The notes under the pieces are model-generated. The model was given only the letters and a program-made list of their open reading frames with translations, was not told the origin of the DNA and ran no database searches. A DNA stretch of 64,000 nucleotides, from contig NZ_JASISZ010000050.1 in the NCBI RefSeq assembly GCF_030063355.1, positions 1-64,000 on the forward strand, given 5' to 3'. Every line of letters starts with the position of its first letter. Position 1 is the first letter of the stretch. Positions 17,595 through 25,599 of the stretch are shown one piece after another. The translations under genes were made by a program, and so were the position numbers. Origin of the DNA: Streptomyces sp. PH10-H1 (lineage in GTDB: Bacteria; Actinomycetota; Actinomycetes; Streptomycetales; Streptomycetaceae).

Positions 17595-19016
17595 ATGAGC
17601 GGCCCGCTGCGCCTCGTACCGCGGGAAGCGGGTGCACTGCCGAACGTGCCGATGCAGCGGCAGCGCCGACGGCCGTCCTGGGCCGAGGACCCGTTGGAGG
17701 AGCTCGCGGAGCGCCTCGCCGAGGTGTGCGCGGCGGCGGTGCACGCGGACGAGATCGCGGCGGTGCTGGAGTCGGACGGGCTGACGCACGAGCTGATCGT
17801 CAACCGGTACGGGCGGCGCGATCTGTTCGCGCTGGCCGAGGAGTTGCACGAGCGGAGCGCGGACACCCGCCGCTATCCGGAACCGGCGCCGGGCCCCGAC
17901 CCCTGGCGCATCGATCCGTGGCGGTGCGTGCTGCGGGGAATCGTCTTCGGGCTGCCGGGGCTGGCGTACGTCCTGGGCGGGACGCTACTGAAGGGGCCTT
18001 CGGACGCGTTCGGGCTGCCGGCGGGCACGGTGGCGCTGTCCGCCGCCGCGCTCGTCGGCTGGGCGTGGAACCAGGCGCTGGCGCACCGCGCGTATCTGCG
18101 CTTCGGCTCGGACGGACGGCGGTCGGCGGCGCACTGTCTGCTGCGGGGCGCGCCGGCCGGGGCGCTGCTCGCTTCGGCGGTCGCGATCCCGTTCGCCTCC
18201 ACGGGCAGCCAGGCGGCCTTCGCTGTGGGGCAGTCCGGCTATCTGGCGGCCGCCACGGCACTGCTGGTGCTGGGCCGGGAGCGGGACCTGCTGCTGGCAC
18301 TCGCGCCGACGACGGCCGGCGCGGCGGCGCTGCTCATGGGGGACCTGCCCGCCTGGGCGAGGGCCTGCCTGGTCATCACGACACCGGTGGCGGCGCTGCT
18401 GATCGCCGGCCGGCAGATCGTACGCGGAATGCGCACCCCTCCCGAACCGGGCGAGCCCGCGCCGCCGCCGGTCGCCGCCTCCGTTCCCTACGGGCTGTAC
18501 GGGCTGGCCAGCGCGGTGCTGGTCCTGGTGCTGGCGCTCGACGCGGGGGTGTCGGCGGTCTCGCTGACGCTGAGCATGGGCGCGGCCGAATGGCTGCTGT
18601 ACCGCTTCCGCGGGCGTGGTGTGGCCGCGCTGCGGCGCAGCACCGACGCGGCGGGCTTCCAGGCCAGGGCGGCGCTGGCCCTGCTGGGGTGTCTGACGGG
18701 ATACCTGGTCGTCCTCGGGGTGCTCGAGACGGCCCTCACCCGGCTGTGGCCGGGAGCACCGGCGCCCGGCCCACTGCGGTTGTGCGTACTGCTGGCGCTC
18801 GGCGCGGTGCTGTGGCTCTCACTGCTGCTCCAGGCGTTCGGTGCGGCATGGCCGGCGGCGGTGGTGTGCATAGCGGCGGCCGTACCCGAAGTCGCCGCTC
18901 TGTGCTGGGAGTTCGGTGACCATCCGATCGTGCAACTGGCCTCCTGCACGGGCGCGGCGGGGTTACTGATCGCCCTCGCCTGCTCCTTGCTGGGCCGGTC
19001 CACGGCACACCGCTGA
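17595..19016 (+). CDS. polytopic membrane protein of the polysaccharide locus
   Basis: The protein has 473 residues. The first 115 are cytoplasmic and include a helical region (DPLEELAERLAEVCAAAVHA). About ten to twelve hydrophobic segments follow from residue 115 to the end, in pairs separated by short Arg-rich loops. No family motif is recognised. In Pel systems the glycosyltransferase PelF works with the 12-TM protein PelG, and this gene sits exactly where pelG would be, right after the pelF-like gene. A role in export or in holding PelF at the membrane is an inference from position and topology only. The ATG at 17595 lies 22 bases after the previous stop. Confidence 0.78.
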   Translation: MSGPLRLVPREAGALPNVPMQRQRRRPSWAEDPLEELAERLAEVCAAAVHADEIAAVLESDGLTHELIVNRYGRRDLFALAEELHERSADTRRYPEPAPGPDPWRIDPWRCVLRGIVFGLPGLAYVLGGTLLKGPSDAFGLPAGTVALSAAALVGWAWNQALAHRAYLRFGSDGRRSAAHCLLRGAPAGALLASAVAIPFASTGSQAAFAVGQSGYLAAATALLVLGRERDLLLALAPTTAGAAALLMGDLPAWARACLVITTPVAALLIAGRQIVRGMRTPPEPGEPAPPPVAASVPYGLYGLASAVLVLVLALDAGVSAVSLTLSMGAAEWLLYRFRGRGVAALRRSTDAAGFQARAALALLGCLTGYLVVLGVLETALTRLWPGAPAPGPLRLCVLLALGAVLWLSLLLQAFGAAWPAAVVCIAAAVPEVAALCWEFGDHPIVQLASCTGAAGLLIALACSLLGRSTAHR

Positions 19017-19065
19017 AAGCCCTCTTCCTTCTGACCGAACCTCTCACTGAAACCGGAGTACCGAC

Positions 19066-20058
19066 ATGACATGGGTAGCCGTCACCGGCGCCGAAGGCTT
19101 CATCGGCTCGCATCTGGTGGAGGCGCTGGTCGCCTCAGGACACCGGGTGCGCGCGATGGCCCAGTACAACTCCTTCTCTTCATTCGGCTGGCTGGAGACG
19201 CTGCCCGCCGAGACGATGGACCAGGTCGACGTGGTCCTGGGCGACGTCCGCGATCCCGGCTCCGTCAGGGAACTCGTGAAGGACACGGAGGCCGTCTACC
19301 ATCTGGCCGCGCTGATCGCGATCCCCTACTCGTACCGGGCACCGCACTCCTACGTCGACACGAACGTCACCGGCACGCTGAACGTGCTGGAGGCCGTACG
19401 CCATCTGGAGATCCCGCGCCTGGTGCACACCTCCACCAGCGAGACGTACGGCACCGCGCAGACCGTACCGATCTCCGAGGACCACCCGATCAACACCCAG
19501 TCCCCGTACGCCGCTTCGAAAGCGGGCGGCGACCGGCTGGCGGACAGCTATTACGCGAGTTTCGAGACCCCCGTGGTGACGCTGCGGCCGTTCAACACCT
19601 TCGGGCCACGGCAGTCCATGCGGGCGGTGATCCCGACGGTGATCGGGCAGGTGGCCGCCGGGGAGCGGACCATCACGCTCGGCGATCTGCGTCCGACGCG
19701 CGACTTCACCTATGTACGGGACACGGCGCGGGCGTTCCTCGCGGTGGGGAGCGCGCCCGCCGAGAGCGTGGTCGGGCGGACCTTCAACGCGGGGACCGGC
19801 GGTGAGATCTCGGTCGGCGACCTGGTGCAGCTGATCGGCAAGCTCATGGAGACCGACCTCGACGTCATCGAGGAGGCACAGCGCATCCGGCCCGCCGGCT
19901 CCGAGGTGATGCGGCTGGTCTGCGACGCCTCGCGGCTGCGCGAGGCCACCGGCTGGGCCCCGGACCACAGCCTGGAACAGGGCCTGGAACACACCATCGG
20001 CTTCTTCCGCGACCCGGCGAATCTCGCCCGCTACAAGACCGCGCTCTACAACATCTGA
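19066..20058 (+). CDS. LegB-like NDP-sugar 4,6-dehydratase / epimerase (extended SDR)
   Basis: The protein has 330 residues. It has the Rossmann motif GAEGFIGSH at residue 8, the catalytic YAASK near residue 146, a TSTSETYG strand, and the substrate-loop motif RPFNTFGPRQS. The stretch AMAQYNSFSSFGWLE and the following LIAIPYSYRAPHSYVDTN closely resemble LegB, the enzyme that dehydrates GDP-GlcNAc (or UDP-GlcNAc) at C4/C6. It would supply a 4-keto-6-deoxy or 4-epimerised HexNAc donor for the polymer. With the next two genes it forms a nucleotide-sugar pathway. The exact nucleotide and product are unknown. Confidence 0.85.
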   Translation: MTWVAVTGAEGFIGSHLVEALVASGHRVRAMAQYNSFSSFGWLETLPAETMDQVDVVLGDVRDPGSVRELVKDTEAVYHLAALIAIPYSYRAPHSYVDTNVTGTLNVLEAVRHLEIPRLVHTSTSETYGTAQTVPISEDHPINTQSPYAASKAGGDRLADSYYASFETPVVTLRPFNTFGPRQSMRAVIPTVIGQVAAGERTITLGDLRPTRDFTYVRDTARAFLAVGSAPAESVVGRTFNAGTGGEISVGDLVQLIGKLMETDLDVIEEAQRIRPAGSEVMRLVCDASRLREATGWAPDHSLEQGLEHTIGFFRDPANLARYKTALYNI

Positions 20059-20130
20059 TTTGGAAGCTCGACTTGGAAGCTCGACTTCGAGCTGACGTCT
20101 GGCCGCGAGGCCAGAGGGGGGACGACCACC

Positions 20131-20844
20131 ATGCACGCAGTCATCCTGGCCGGCGGCAAAGGCGTCCGGCTGCGGCCGTACACGACCGCTCTGCCGAAGC
20201 CGCTCGTGCCGATCGGCGACCAGCACGCGATCCTGGAGATCGTGATGCGGCAATTGGCGAGCGCCGGATTCACCACCTGCACCATCGCCATCGGGCATCT
20301 GGGCCACATCATCCGCGCCTACGTCGGCAACGGCTCGCAATGGGGGATGCGCGTCGGCTACTCGACCGAGGACAGCCCGCTCGGCACGATGGGGCCGCTG
20401 CTCACCATGCTCGACCGGCTTCCCGACCACTTCCTCGTGATGAACGGCGACATCCTCACCGACCTGGACTTCGGCGCCGTACTGCGGCATCACGCGACCA
20501 CGGACGGTCCGCTGACCATCGCCACCTACGCACGCAAGGTAAAGATCGACTTCGGAGTGCTGACCACGAACGACGGACACGTCGTGGCCTTCACCGAGAA
20601 GCCGAGCATCGACTACCGCGTATCGATGGGCGTGTACGGCCTGTCGCGTTCCACCCTCGCCGGCTACACGCCCGGGCTGCCGCTCGGCTTCGACGAGCTG
20701 GTGCTCGACCTGCTGAACGCGAACACCCCGCCGAACGCGTACGACTTCGACGGCTACTGGCTCGACATCGGACGTCCCGACGACTACGACCGGGCCAACG
20801 CCGAATTCACCACCCATCGCGGACTGCTGCTCAAGGGGGCGTGA
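20131..20844 (+). CDS. sugar-1-phosphate nucleotidyltransferase
   Basis: This 237-residue enzyme is of the RmlA/ManC-like nucleotidyltransferase family. The N-terminal signature is VILAGGKGVRLRPYTTALPK, with PKPLVPIGD following; the metal-binding aspartate sits in VMNGDILTDLDF near residue 108, and FTEKP lies near residue 155. It activates a hexose or hexosamine 1-phosphate with UTP or GTP. Its place next to a LegB-like gene recalls legionaminic-acid loci, where a guanylyltransferase makes GDP-GlcNAc; that parallel is an inference. It has no left-handed beta-helix acyltransferase domain, unlike GlmU. Its stop lies eight bases before the ATG of the following SDR gene. Confidence 0.85.
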   Translation: MHAVILAGGKGVRLRPYTTALPKPLVPIGDQHAILEIVMRQLASAGFTTCTIAIGHLGHIIRAYVGNGSQWGMRVGYSTEDSPLGTMGPLLTMLDRLPDHFLVMNGDILTDLDFGAVLRHHATTDGPLTIATYARKVKIDFGVLTTNDGHVVAFTEKPSIDYRVSMGVYGLSRSTLAGYTPGLPLGFDELVLDLLNANTPPNAYDFDGYWLDIGRPDDYDRANAEFTTHRGLLLKGA

Positions 20845-20852
20845 CCGAGGCC

Positions 20853-21998
20853 ATGCGACGCATTCTCTGCCTGGGTTCCACCGGATTCCTCGGCGGCCAC
20901 GTCGCCGGGCAGCTGCGCGCCCTCCCGGGCGTGCGGGTGCTCGGCGGCGGCCGGGGCGCCCTCGCCGGACCGCCGGGCGACGTGCCCATCGACGTGCCCA
21001 TCGACCTGCCCATCGACCTGCCGATCGACCTCGCCACCATCTCCGTCAGGGCGCTCGCGGACGCGTTGCGCGCGTTCGATCCCCACGCCGTCGTCAACTG
21101 CGCGGGTGCGGTGGGCGGCAGCCCGCTGCGGCTCGCCGAGGTCAACACCCGTGGTCCCGCCGTACTCTGCGAGGCGCTCCAGCGGGCGGCGCCCGCCGCT
21201 CGGCTCGTACATCTCGGCTCGGCCGCCGAGTACGGCGTCACGGCCCCCGGCCGGGCGCTCGACGAATCCGCGCCGACCCGCCCGCCGAGCGCGTACGGGG
21301 CCACGAAGCTGGCCGGCACCCTCATCGTCACCGCATCGTCCCTGGACGCCACGGTGTTGCGGATCTTCAACCCGATCGGCCCGGGATCGCCGGCGGCGAG
21401 CCTTCCTGGGCGGCTCGCCGCCGAACTGCGGCGCGCGCTCCCTGAGGGTGCGGAGGGGGTGATCCGGGTCGGCGACCTGTCCGCGTACCGCGATTACGTC
21501 GATGTACGGGATGTGGCGGCGGCCGTCGTGCTCGCCGCCCTGGCTCCCGGGGCGCTGCCGCGCGTCCTGAACATCGCGGGCGGCTCCGCCACCGCGGTGC
21601 GCGTGATCGCCGAGGGACTGGTGGCCGCGTCCGGCTTCCGGGGCAGGGTGGAGGAGAACGGGGCGGGTTCACGACGTTCGGAGTCCGTGTCGTGGCAGCG
21701 GGCGGATATCTCCGCGGCGGCCGTCGCCCTCGGCTGGCGGCCCGAGTTCACCCTCGCGGAATCGCTCGCCGCGCTGTGGAACGAGGGGTCACTCATTCCG
21801 GCCGTCGCAGCGGGGACTGTCACATCCGGGGCCGTCGCTTCGGCGGCTGCCATCGCATCACCGGTCGCCGCATCACCGGTCGCCGCATCATCGGTTGCCT
21901 CACCAGTGCTACCCGCGCCGGAGGTCGCCGCATCACCGGTCGCCGCGTCGGCGGGTGCCCCGCCCGTAGGGGCGGCCGCCGTCCCGGCCGCGCCGTGA
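20853..21998 (+). CDS. NAD-dependent epimerase/dehydratase with repetitive segments
   Basis: This SDR has about 381 residues, with LCLGSTGFLGGHVAG as the nucleotide-binding motif and SAYGATKLAG as the catalytic YxxxK motif. RIFNPIGPGSP and DYVDVRDVAAA also fit sugar SDRs such as RmlD or reductases acting on 4-keto sugars. It may reduce the keto sugar made by the LegB-like enzyme. Two features are odd. A 12-base tandem repeat encodes PIDV/PIDL units at about residues 46-60. The C-terminal 70 residues are Ala/Ser/Pro/Val repeats (ASPVAASPVAAS) unlike SDRs. A GTG at 20841 is an alternative start. The stop overlaps the next start (GTGA). Confidence 0.83.
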   Translation: MRRILCLGSTGFLGGHVAGQLRALPGVRVLGGGRGALAGPPGDVPIDVPIDLPIDLPIDLATISVRALADALRAFDPHAVVNCAGAVGGSPLRLAEVNTRGPAVLCEALQRAAPAARLVHLGSAAEYGVTAPGRALDESAPTRPPSAYGATKLAGTLIVTASSLDATVLRIFNPIGPGSPAASLPGRLAAELRRALPEGAEGVIRVGDLSAYRDYVDVRDVAAAVVLAALAPGALPRVLNIAGGSATAVRVIAEGLVAASGFRGRVEENGAGSRRSESVSWQRADISAAAVALGWRPEFTLAESLAALWNEGSLIPAVAAGTVTSGAVASAAAIASPVAASPVAASSVASPVLPAPEVAASPVAASAGAPPVGAAAVPAAP

Positions 21999-22723
21999 AC
22001 CGCGGATCGCTCCTCGTCCCGCTGTACGTCCACCCGGCCGTCGACCCCGGCGCCTGGCGGACGCTGGTGGAGTCCGCCGACCTGCTCTACGGCGTCGTCC
22101 TCAACGTCGCCGACGGCCCGGGTACGGCGCCCGACCCCGCCTTCGCGGCGGTCGCCGGGGAGTTGCGGGCGGCGGGCGTACGCGTCCTGGGCTACGTGGA
22201 CACCGCGTACGGCCGCCGCCCCACCCACGCGGTCCTCGCCGACCTGTTCCACCACAGCACGTGGTACGGCACGGACGGCGTCTTCCTCGACCAGGCCGCC
22301 TCCGACGGCGGCCTGGTCGGCCACTACCGCCGGCTCGCCCGAACCGCCCGCGCCTGCGGCTCCCAGACGGTCGTCCTCAACCCGGGCGTGCACCCCGCGC
22401 CCGGGTACGCCCAGGTCGCCGATCTGCTGGTGACCTTCGAGGGCAGCTGGGCCACGTACCGCACCGCCGCCCCCGTACCGGCCTGGACGGGTACGTATCC
22501 GGCGGAGCGTTTCTGCCATCTGGTGTACGACGTGCCCGCCGGACTCCGCGGCCTCGTCTCCCGTACCGCCCGGCTGCGCGGCGCGGCCGTGCACTGCGCT
22601 GTACCTGGATCCGGCGCCAACCCCTGGCAGGGTGTGTCCTCTGACCTCACCGACCACTCCCGGGAATCACGATCAGCATCGACATCAGCCGCACGCCACC
22701 ATCAGCAGGAGGAAAGCAGTTGA
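21995..22723 (+). CDS. spherulin-4 family protein (GH135/Sph3-like)
   Basis: The predicted protein has 242 residues and matches the spherulation-specific family 4 pattern. LVPLYVHPAVDPGAW sits at the N-terminus, then GVVLNVADGPG, VLGYVDTAYGRRPTH, WYGTDGVFLDQ near residue 93 and LLVTFEGSW near residue 148. Fungal Sph3, the founding GH135 enzyme, cuts galactosaminogalactan and is needed to make it. Where most members have Asp-Glu in the catalytic strand, this one has Asp-Gln (FLDQ), while the later Glu (TFEG) is kept. It has no signal peptide with this start (GTG at 21995, overlapping the previous stop by four bases), so it may act inside the cell or leave by another route. Confidence 0.82.
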   Translation: MNRGSLLVPLYVHPAVDPGAWRTLVESADLLYGVVLNVADGPGTAPDPAFAAVAGELRAAGVRVLGYVDTAYGRRPTHAVLADLFHHSTWYGTDGVFLDQAASDGGLVGHYRRLARTARACGSQTVVLNPGVHPAPGYAQVADLLVTFEGSWATYRTAAPVPAWTGTYPAERFCHLVYDVPAGLRGLVSRTARLRGAAVHCAVPGSGANPWQGVSSDLTDHSRESRSASTSAARHHQQEESS

Positions 22724-23544
22724 TCCGCAGGTTCGCCACGCGCTCCCTGCCCGTCGCACTTCTCCTTCTGCTGCTCGCCGCCTGCGGCACCAAACCTGAC
22801 CCCGGCCCGGAGCCGGACGACCGCACCACCCCCGCTCCTTCGTCCGGCCACTGGCAGCCGCGCCCCGGCACCGCGTGGCAGTGGCAGCTCAGCGGCAAGG
22901 TCGATACGAGCGTCGATGTACCCGTCTACGACATCGACGGGTTCGAGAACGACGCCGCCGCCGTCTCCCGTCTGCATGCCGACCGTCGCAAGGTGATCTG
23001 CTACGTCAACGCGGGTGCCTGGGAGGACTTCCGCTCCGACCGGGCGACCTTTCCCGCCGCCGTCCTCGGGCTGGGCAACGGCTGGAAGGGCGAGCGCTGG
23101 CTCGACATCCGCCGCATCGACGTCCTGCGCCCGCTGATGGCCAAACGTTTCGACATGTGCCGCGCCAAGGGCTTCGACGCGGTCGAGCCCGACCTCATGG
23201 ACGCGTACACCAACCGTTCGGGCTTCCCGCTGACCGCCGCCGACCAGCTCGCCTACAACCGCATGCTCGCCGGGCTCGCCCACGAGCGCGGTATGTCGGT
23301 CGGCCTCAAGAACGATCTGGAGCAGATCCCGCAGCTGGTCGGCGACTTCGACTTCGCCGTCAACGAGGAGTGCGCGCAGAACCAGGAATGCGACGCGCTG
23401 ACTCCGTTCATCAAGGCGGGCAAAGCGGTGTTCCACACCGAGTACACCCTGACGACGGAGAAGTTCTGCCCGCTCGCCCGACAACTCGGCCTCAGCTCCA
23501 TGCAGAAGCGTCCCGGCCTCGACGCGTGGCGGCGGCCCTGCTAG
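22720..23544 (+). CDS. GH114-like endo-alpha-1,4-galactosaminidase lipoprotein (Ega3-like)
   Basis: The protein has 274 residues and a TTG start at 22720, seven bases after AGGAGG. Residues 1-21 are a lipoprotein signal with the lipobox LAAC, so it should be anchored outside the membrane. The catalytic domain shows the GH114 pattern: PVYDIDGFENDAAAV, VICYVNAGAWEDFRSDR, then GFDAVEPDLMDAY near residue 153 and FAVNEECAQNQEC near residue 212, which supply the acidic pair. Family members include Ega3 of the fungal galactosaminogalactan cluster and pseudomonad polygalactosaminidases. It probably trims or releases the polymer at the cell surface. It overlaps the GH135-like gene by four bases and is the last gene of the locus. 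Confidence 0.9.
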   Translation: MIRRFATRSLPVALLLLLLAACGTKPDPGPEPDDRTTPAPSSGHWQPRPGTAWQWQLSGKVDTSVDVPVYDIDGFENDAAAVSRLHADRRKVICYVNAGAWEDFRSDRATFPAAVLGLGNGWKGERWLDIRRIDVLRPLMAKRFDMCRAKGFDAVEPDLMDAYTNRSGFPLTAADQLAYNRMLAGLAHERGMSVGLKNDLEQIPQLVGDFDFAVNEECAQNQECDALTPFIKAGKAVFHTEYTLTTEKFCPLARQLGLSSMQKRPGLDAWRRPC

Positions 23545-23588
23545 GACCTGTCCGGCCGTAGCGCCGTGGCCGGCGGCTGAATGCAGAC

Positions 23589-23619
23589 CGTCCGGTACGG
23601 GAAGATCCTGTACCGGACG
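23589..23619. promoter_or_regulatory. 10-bp inverted repeat upstream of the MarR gene
   Basis: A perfect 10-bp inverted repeat (arms 23589-23598 and 23610-23619, 11-base spacer) lies between the end of the polysaccharide locus and the MarR start codon, 20 bases upstream of the ATG. It may be an autoregulatory operator, a terminator for the polysaccharide genes, or both. The second arm sits where a promoter would be. Confidence 0.55.
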
Positions 23620-23639
23620 AGTCTTGTTACCCTCACGGT

Positions 23640-24161
23640 ATGGCACCCAAAGCGACCCCCGCCGCCCACAAGACCGCCGTCGCACCCGTACGGCGCGTCC
23701 CGGATCTCACGTTCCAGCTGAAGCACATCGCGCATGTGCTCACCACCGAGCTGACGGCGGCGCTCGCCGAGATCGACAGCTCGCCGCGCCTGCACTGTGT
23801 GCTGGCGCACGCGCTGACGGGCAAACTCACCCAGGCGCAGGTGGCGGAGCTGGCGGACCTCGACAAGACCACGATGGTCGTGACGATGGACGAGCTGGAG
23901 AAGGCCGGGCTCGCGGAGCGCCGCCCGTCGAGCACGGACCGCCGGGCACGGATCATCTCGGTCACCGAGGCGGGCGTACAGCACATCGCCGACGGCCTGG
24001 TGATCATCGACCGCATCCACAGCGAGGTGCTCGGCACGCTTCCGGAGGACGAACGGAAGGTGTTCGCCTCCGCGGTGCAGCGACTGACGGAGGGCCGGCT
24101 GTCCACGCCCATCGAGTCTCCGCGCCCGGTCCGGCGGGCCCGGGAGGCACGGATCCGGTGA
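23640..24161 (+). CDS. MarR-family transcriptional regulator
   Basis: The protein has 173 residues. The winged helix-turn-helix is at about 60-125: LTQAQVAELADLDKTTMVVT as the recognition region and AERRPSSTDRRARIISVTEA as the wing, with the DRR turn typical of MarR proteins. Dimerisation helices flank it. The ATG at 23640 has no clear ribosome site, so the transcript may be leaderless. It lies 38 bases upstream of an MFS exporter gene in the same orientation, the usual arrangement in which MarR represses a drug exporter until a ligand binds. Inverted repeats both before and after this gene are candidate binding sites. Confidence 0.9.
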   Translation: MAPKATPAAHKTAVAPVRRVPDLTFQLKHIAHVLTTELTAALAEIDSSPRLHCVLAHALTGKLTQAQVAELADLDKTTMVVTMDELEKAGLAERRPSSTDRRARIISVTEAGVQHIADGLVIIDRIHSEVLGTLPEDERKVFASAVQRLTEGRLSTPIESPRPVRRAREARIR

Positions 24162-24166
24162 CGATC

Positions 24167-24199
24167 TAGTTCCGAAAGATATCGTCTATTACAGAACTA
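24167..24199. promoter_or_regulatory. imperfect palindrome between MarR and MFS genes
   Basis: TAGTTC at 24167-24172 and GAACTA at 24194-24199 form matching ends of a 33-base element around an AT-rich core (GATATC). It overlaps the first base of the MFS ATG. This is a plausible MarR operator for the exporter gene. Confidence 0.45.
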
Positions 24200-25541
24200 T
24201 GATCATCCTGGACGGCAGCATCGTGACCGTGGCGCTGCCCGCCATCCAGAGCGACCTCGGCTTCTCGCAGTCCGACCTCGCCTGGGTCGTCAACGCCTAC
24301 ATGATCGCCTTCGGCGGACTGCTGCTCCTGGCAGGCCGGCTCGGCGATCTGATCGGCCGCAAGCGAATGTTCCTGGCGGGCATCACCCTCTTCACCGCCG
24401 CCTCGCTGCTGTGCGGGGTGGCGGGTTCCCCGGAACTGCTGATCGCCGGGCGTTTCGTCCAGGGAATCGGCGGCGCGATGGCCTCGGCGGTGAGCCTCGG
24501 CATGATCGTGACGCTGTTCCCCGAGCCGCTGGAGCGGCGAAGGCCATCGGCGCGTTCAGCTTCGTCGGTGCCGCCGGGGCCTCGATCGGCCTGGTGCTCG
24601 GCGGGGTTCTCACCCAGTCCGCCAGCTGGCACTGGATTTTCTTCATCAACCTGCCGATCGGCCTCGCCGCCGGCGTACTGGCCGCCCGCACCCTTGTCGC
24701 CGACCGCGGGCTCGCGCTGCGTACCGGGGCGGACGCGACGGGCGCCGCGCTCGTCACCGCCGGTCTGATGCTCGGCGTCCACACCATCGTCAAGGCGGGC
24801 GAGAACGGCTGGGCCTCGGCCCGCACCCTCGGTCTCGGCGCCCTGGCGATCGTCCTGCTCGCCGCGTTCGTCCTCCGCCAGGCGAAGGCCGCCGCCCCGC
24901 TGCTGCCGCTGCGGGTGTTCCGCTCCCGCCAGGTCTCCGGGGCCAACGCGATCCAGGTCCTCATGATCGCCGCCCTGTTCGGCTTCCAGGTCCTCGTTGT
25001 CCTCTATATGCAGCACGTGCTCGGCTACGGCGCCGCGATGAGCGGGCTCGCCCTGCTGCCGTCCGCCGTGGTGATCGGGATCGTCTCGCTCGGCTTCTCC
25101 GCCCGCCTGACCGCCCGACTCGGCGAGCGCACCATGGTCGTCTCCGGTCTGGCGGTCCTGCTCGCGGGGCTCCTGCTACTCAGCCGCGTACCCGTCCACG
25201 GTGACTACCTCACCGACCTGCTGCCGGCGATGCTGTCGCTCAGCGGTTTCGGGCTGGCCATTCCGGCCCTGACCGGGCTCGGTATGTCCGGGGCCACCGA
25301 GCGGGACGCCGGCGTCGCGTCCGGCCTGTTCAACACCACCCAGCAGATCGGCGGCGCACTCGGCCTCGCCCTCCTCAACACCCTCGCCACCTCCCGCACC
25401 GACCACCTGCTCGCCGCCGGAAGCTCCACCCCCGCCGCGCTGACCGGCGGCTACCACCTGGCCTTCGCGATCGGCGCGGGCTTGATCGCGCTGGCGCTCG
25501 TCCTCGCCAGCACGACCCTCCCGGCACGGCGCCCGGCCTGA
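24199..25541 (+). pseudogene. DHA2-type MFS drug exporter with a frameshift
   Basis: Two overlapping frames together make one 14-TM-type MFS exporter. The first (24199-24768) gives MIILDGSIVTVALPAIQ, the motif-A loop GRLGDLIGRKRMF, and runs to TLFPEPLER. The second, read from about 24540 to 25541, continues with AKAIGAFSFVGAAGASIGL and the rest of the protein. At 24532-24545 the sequence reads gagcggcgaagg where gagcgggcgaagg would keep the frame, so one G is missing. The N-terminus is also short: the first dozen residues of TM1 seen in relatives are absent. It is either a recent pseudogene or a sequencing error. Uninterrupted, it would export a drug under control of the adjacent MarR protein. 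Confidence 0.85.
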
Positions 25542-25599
25542 CCCCCGCCGGACCTGAGCCCCGCCAGGCCGGAACCACCCGGCCTGACCCGTAAGTCGC

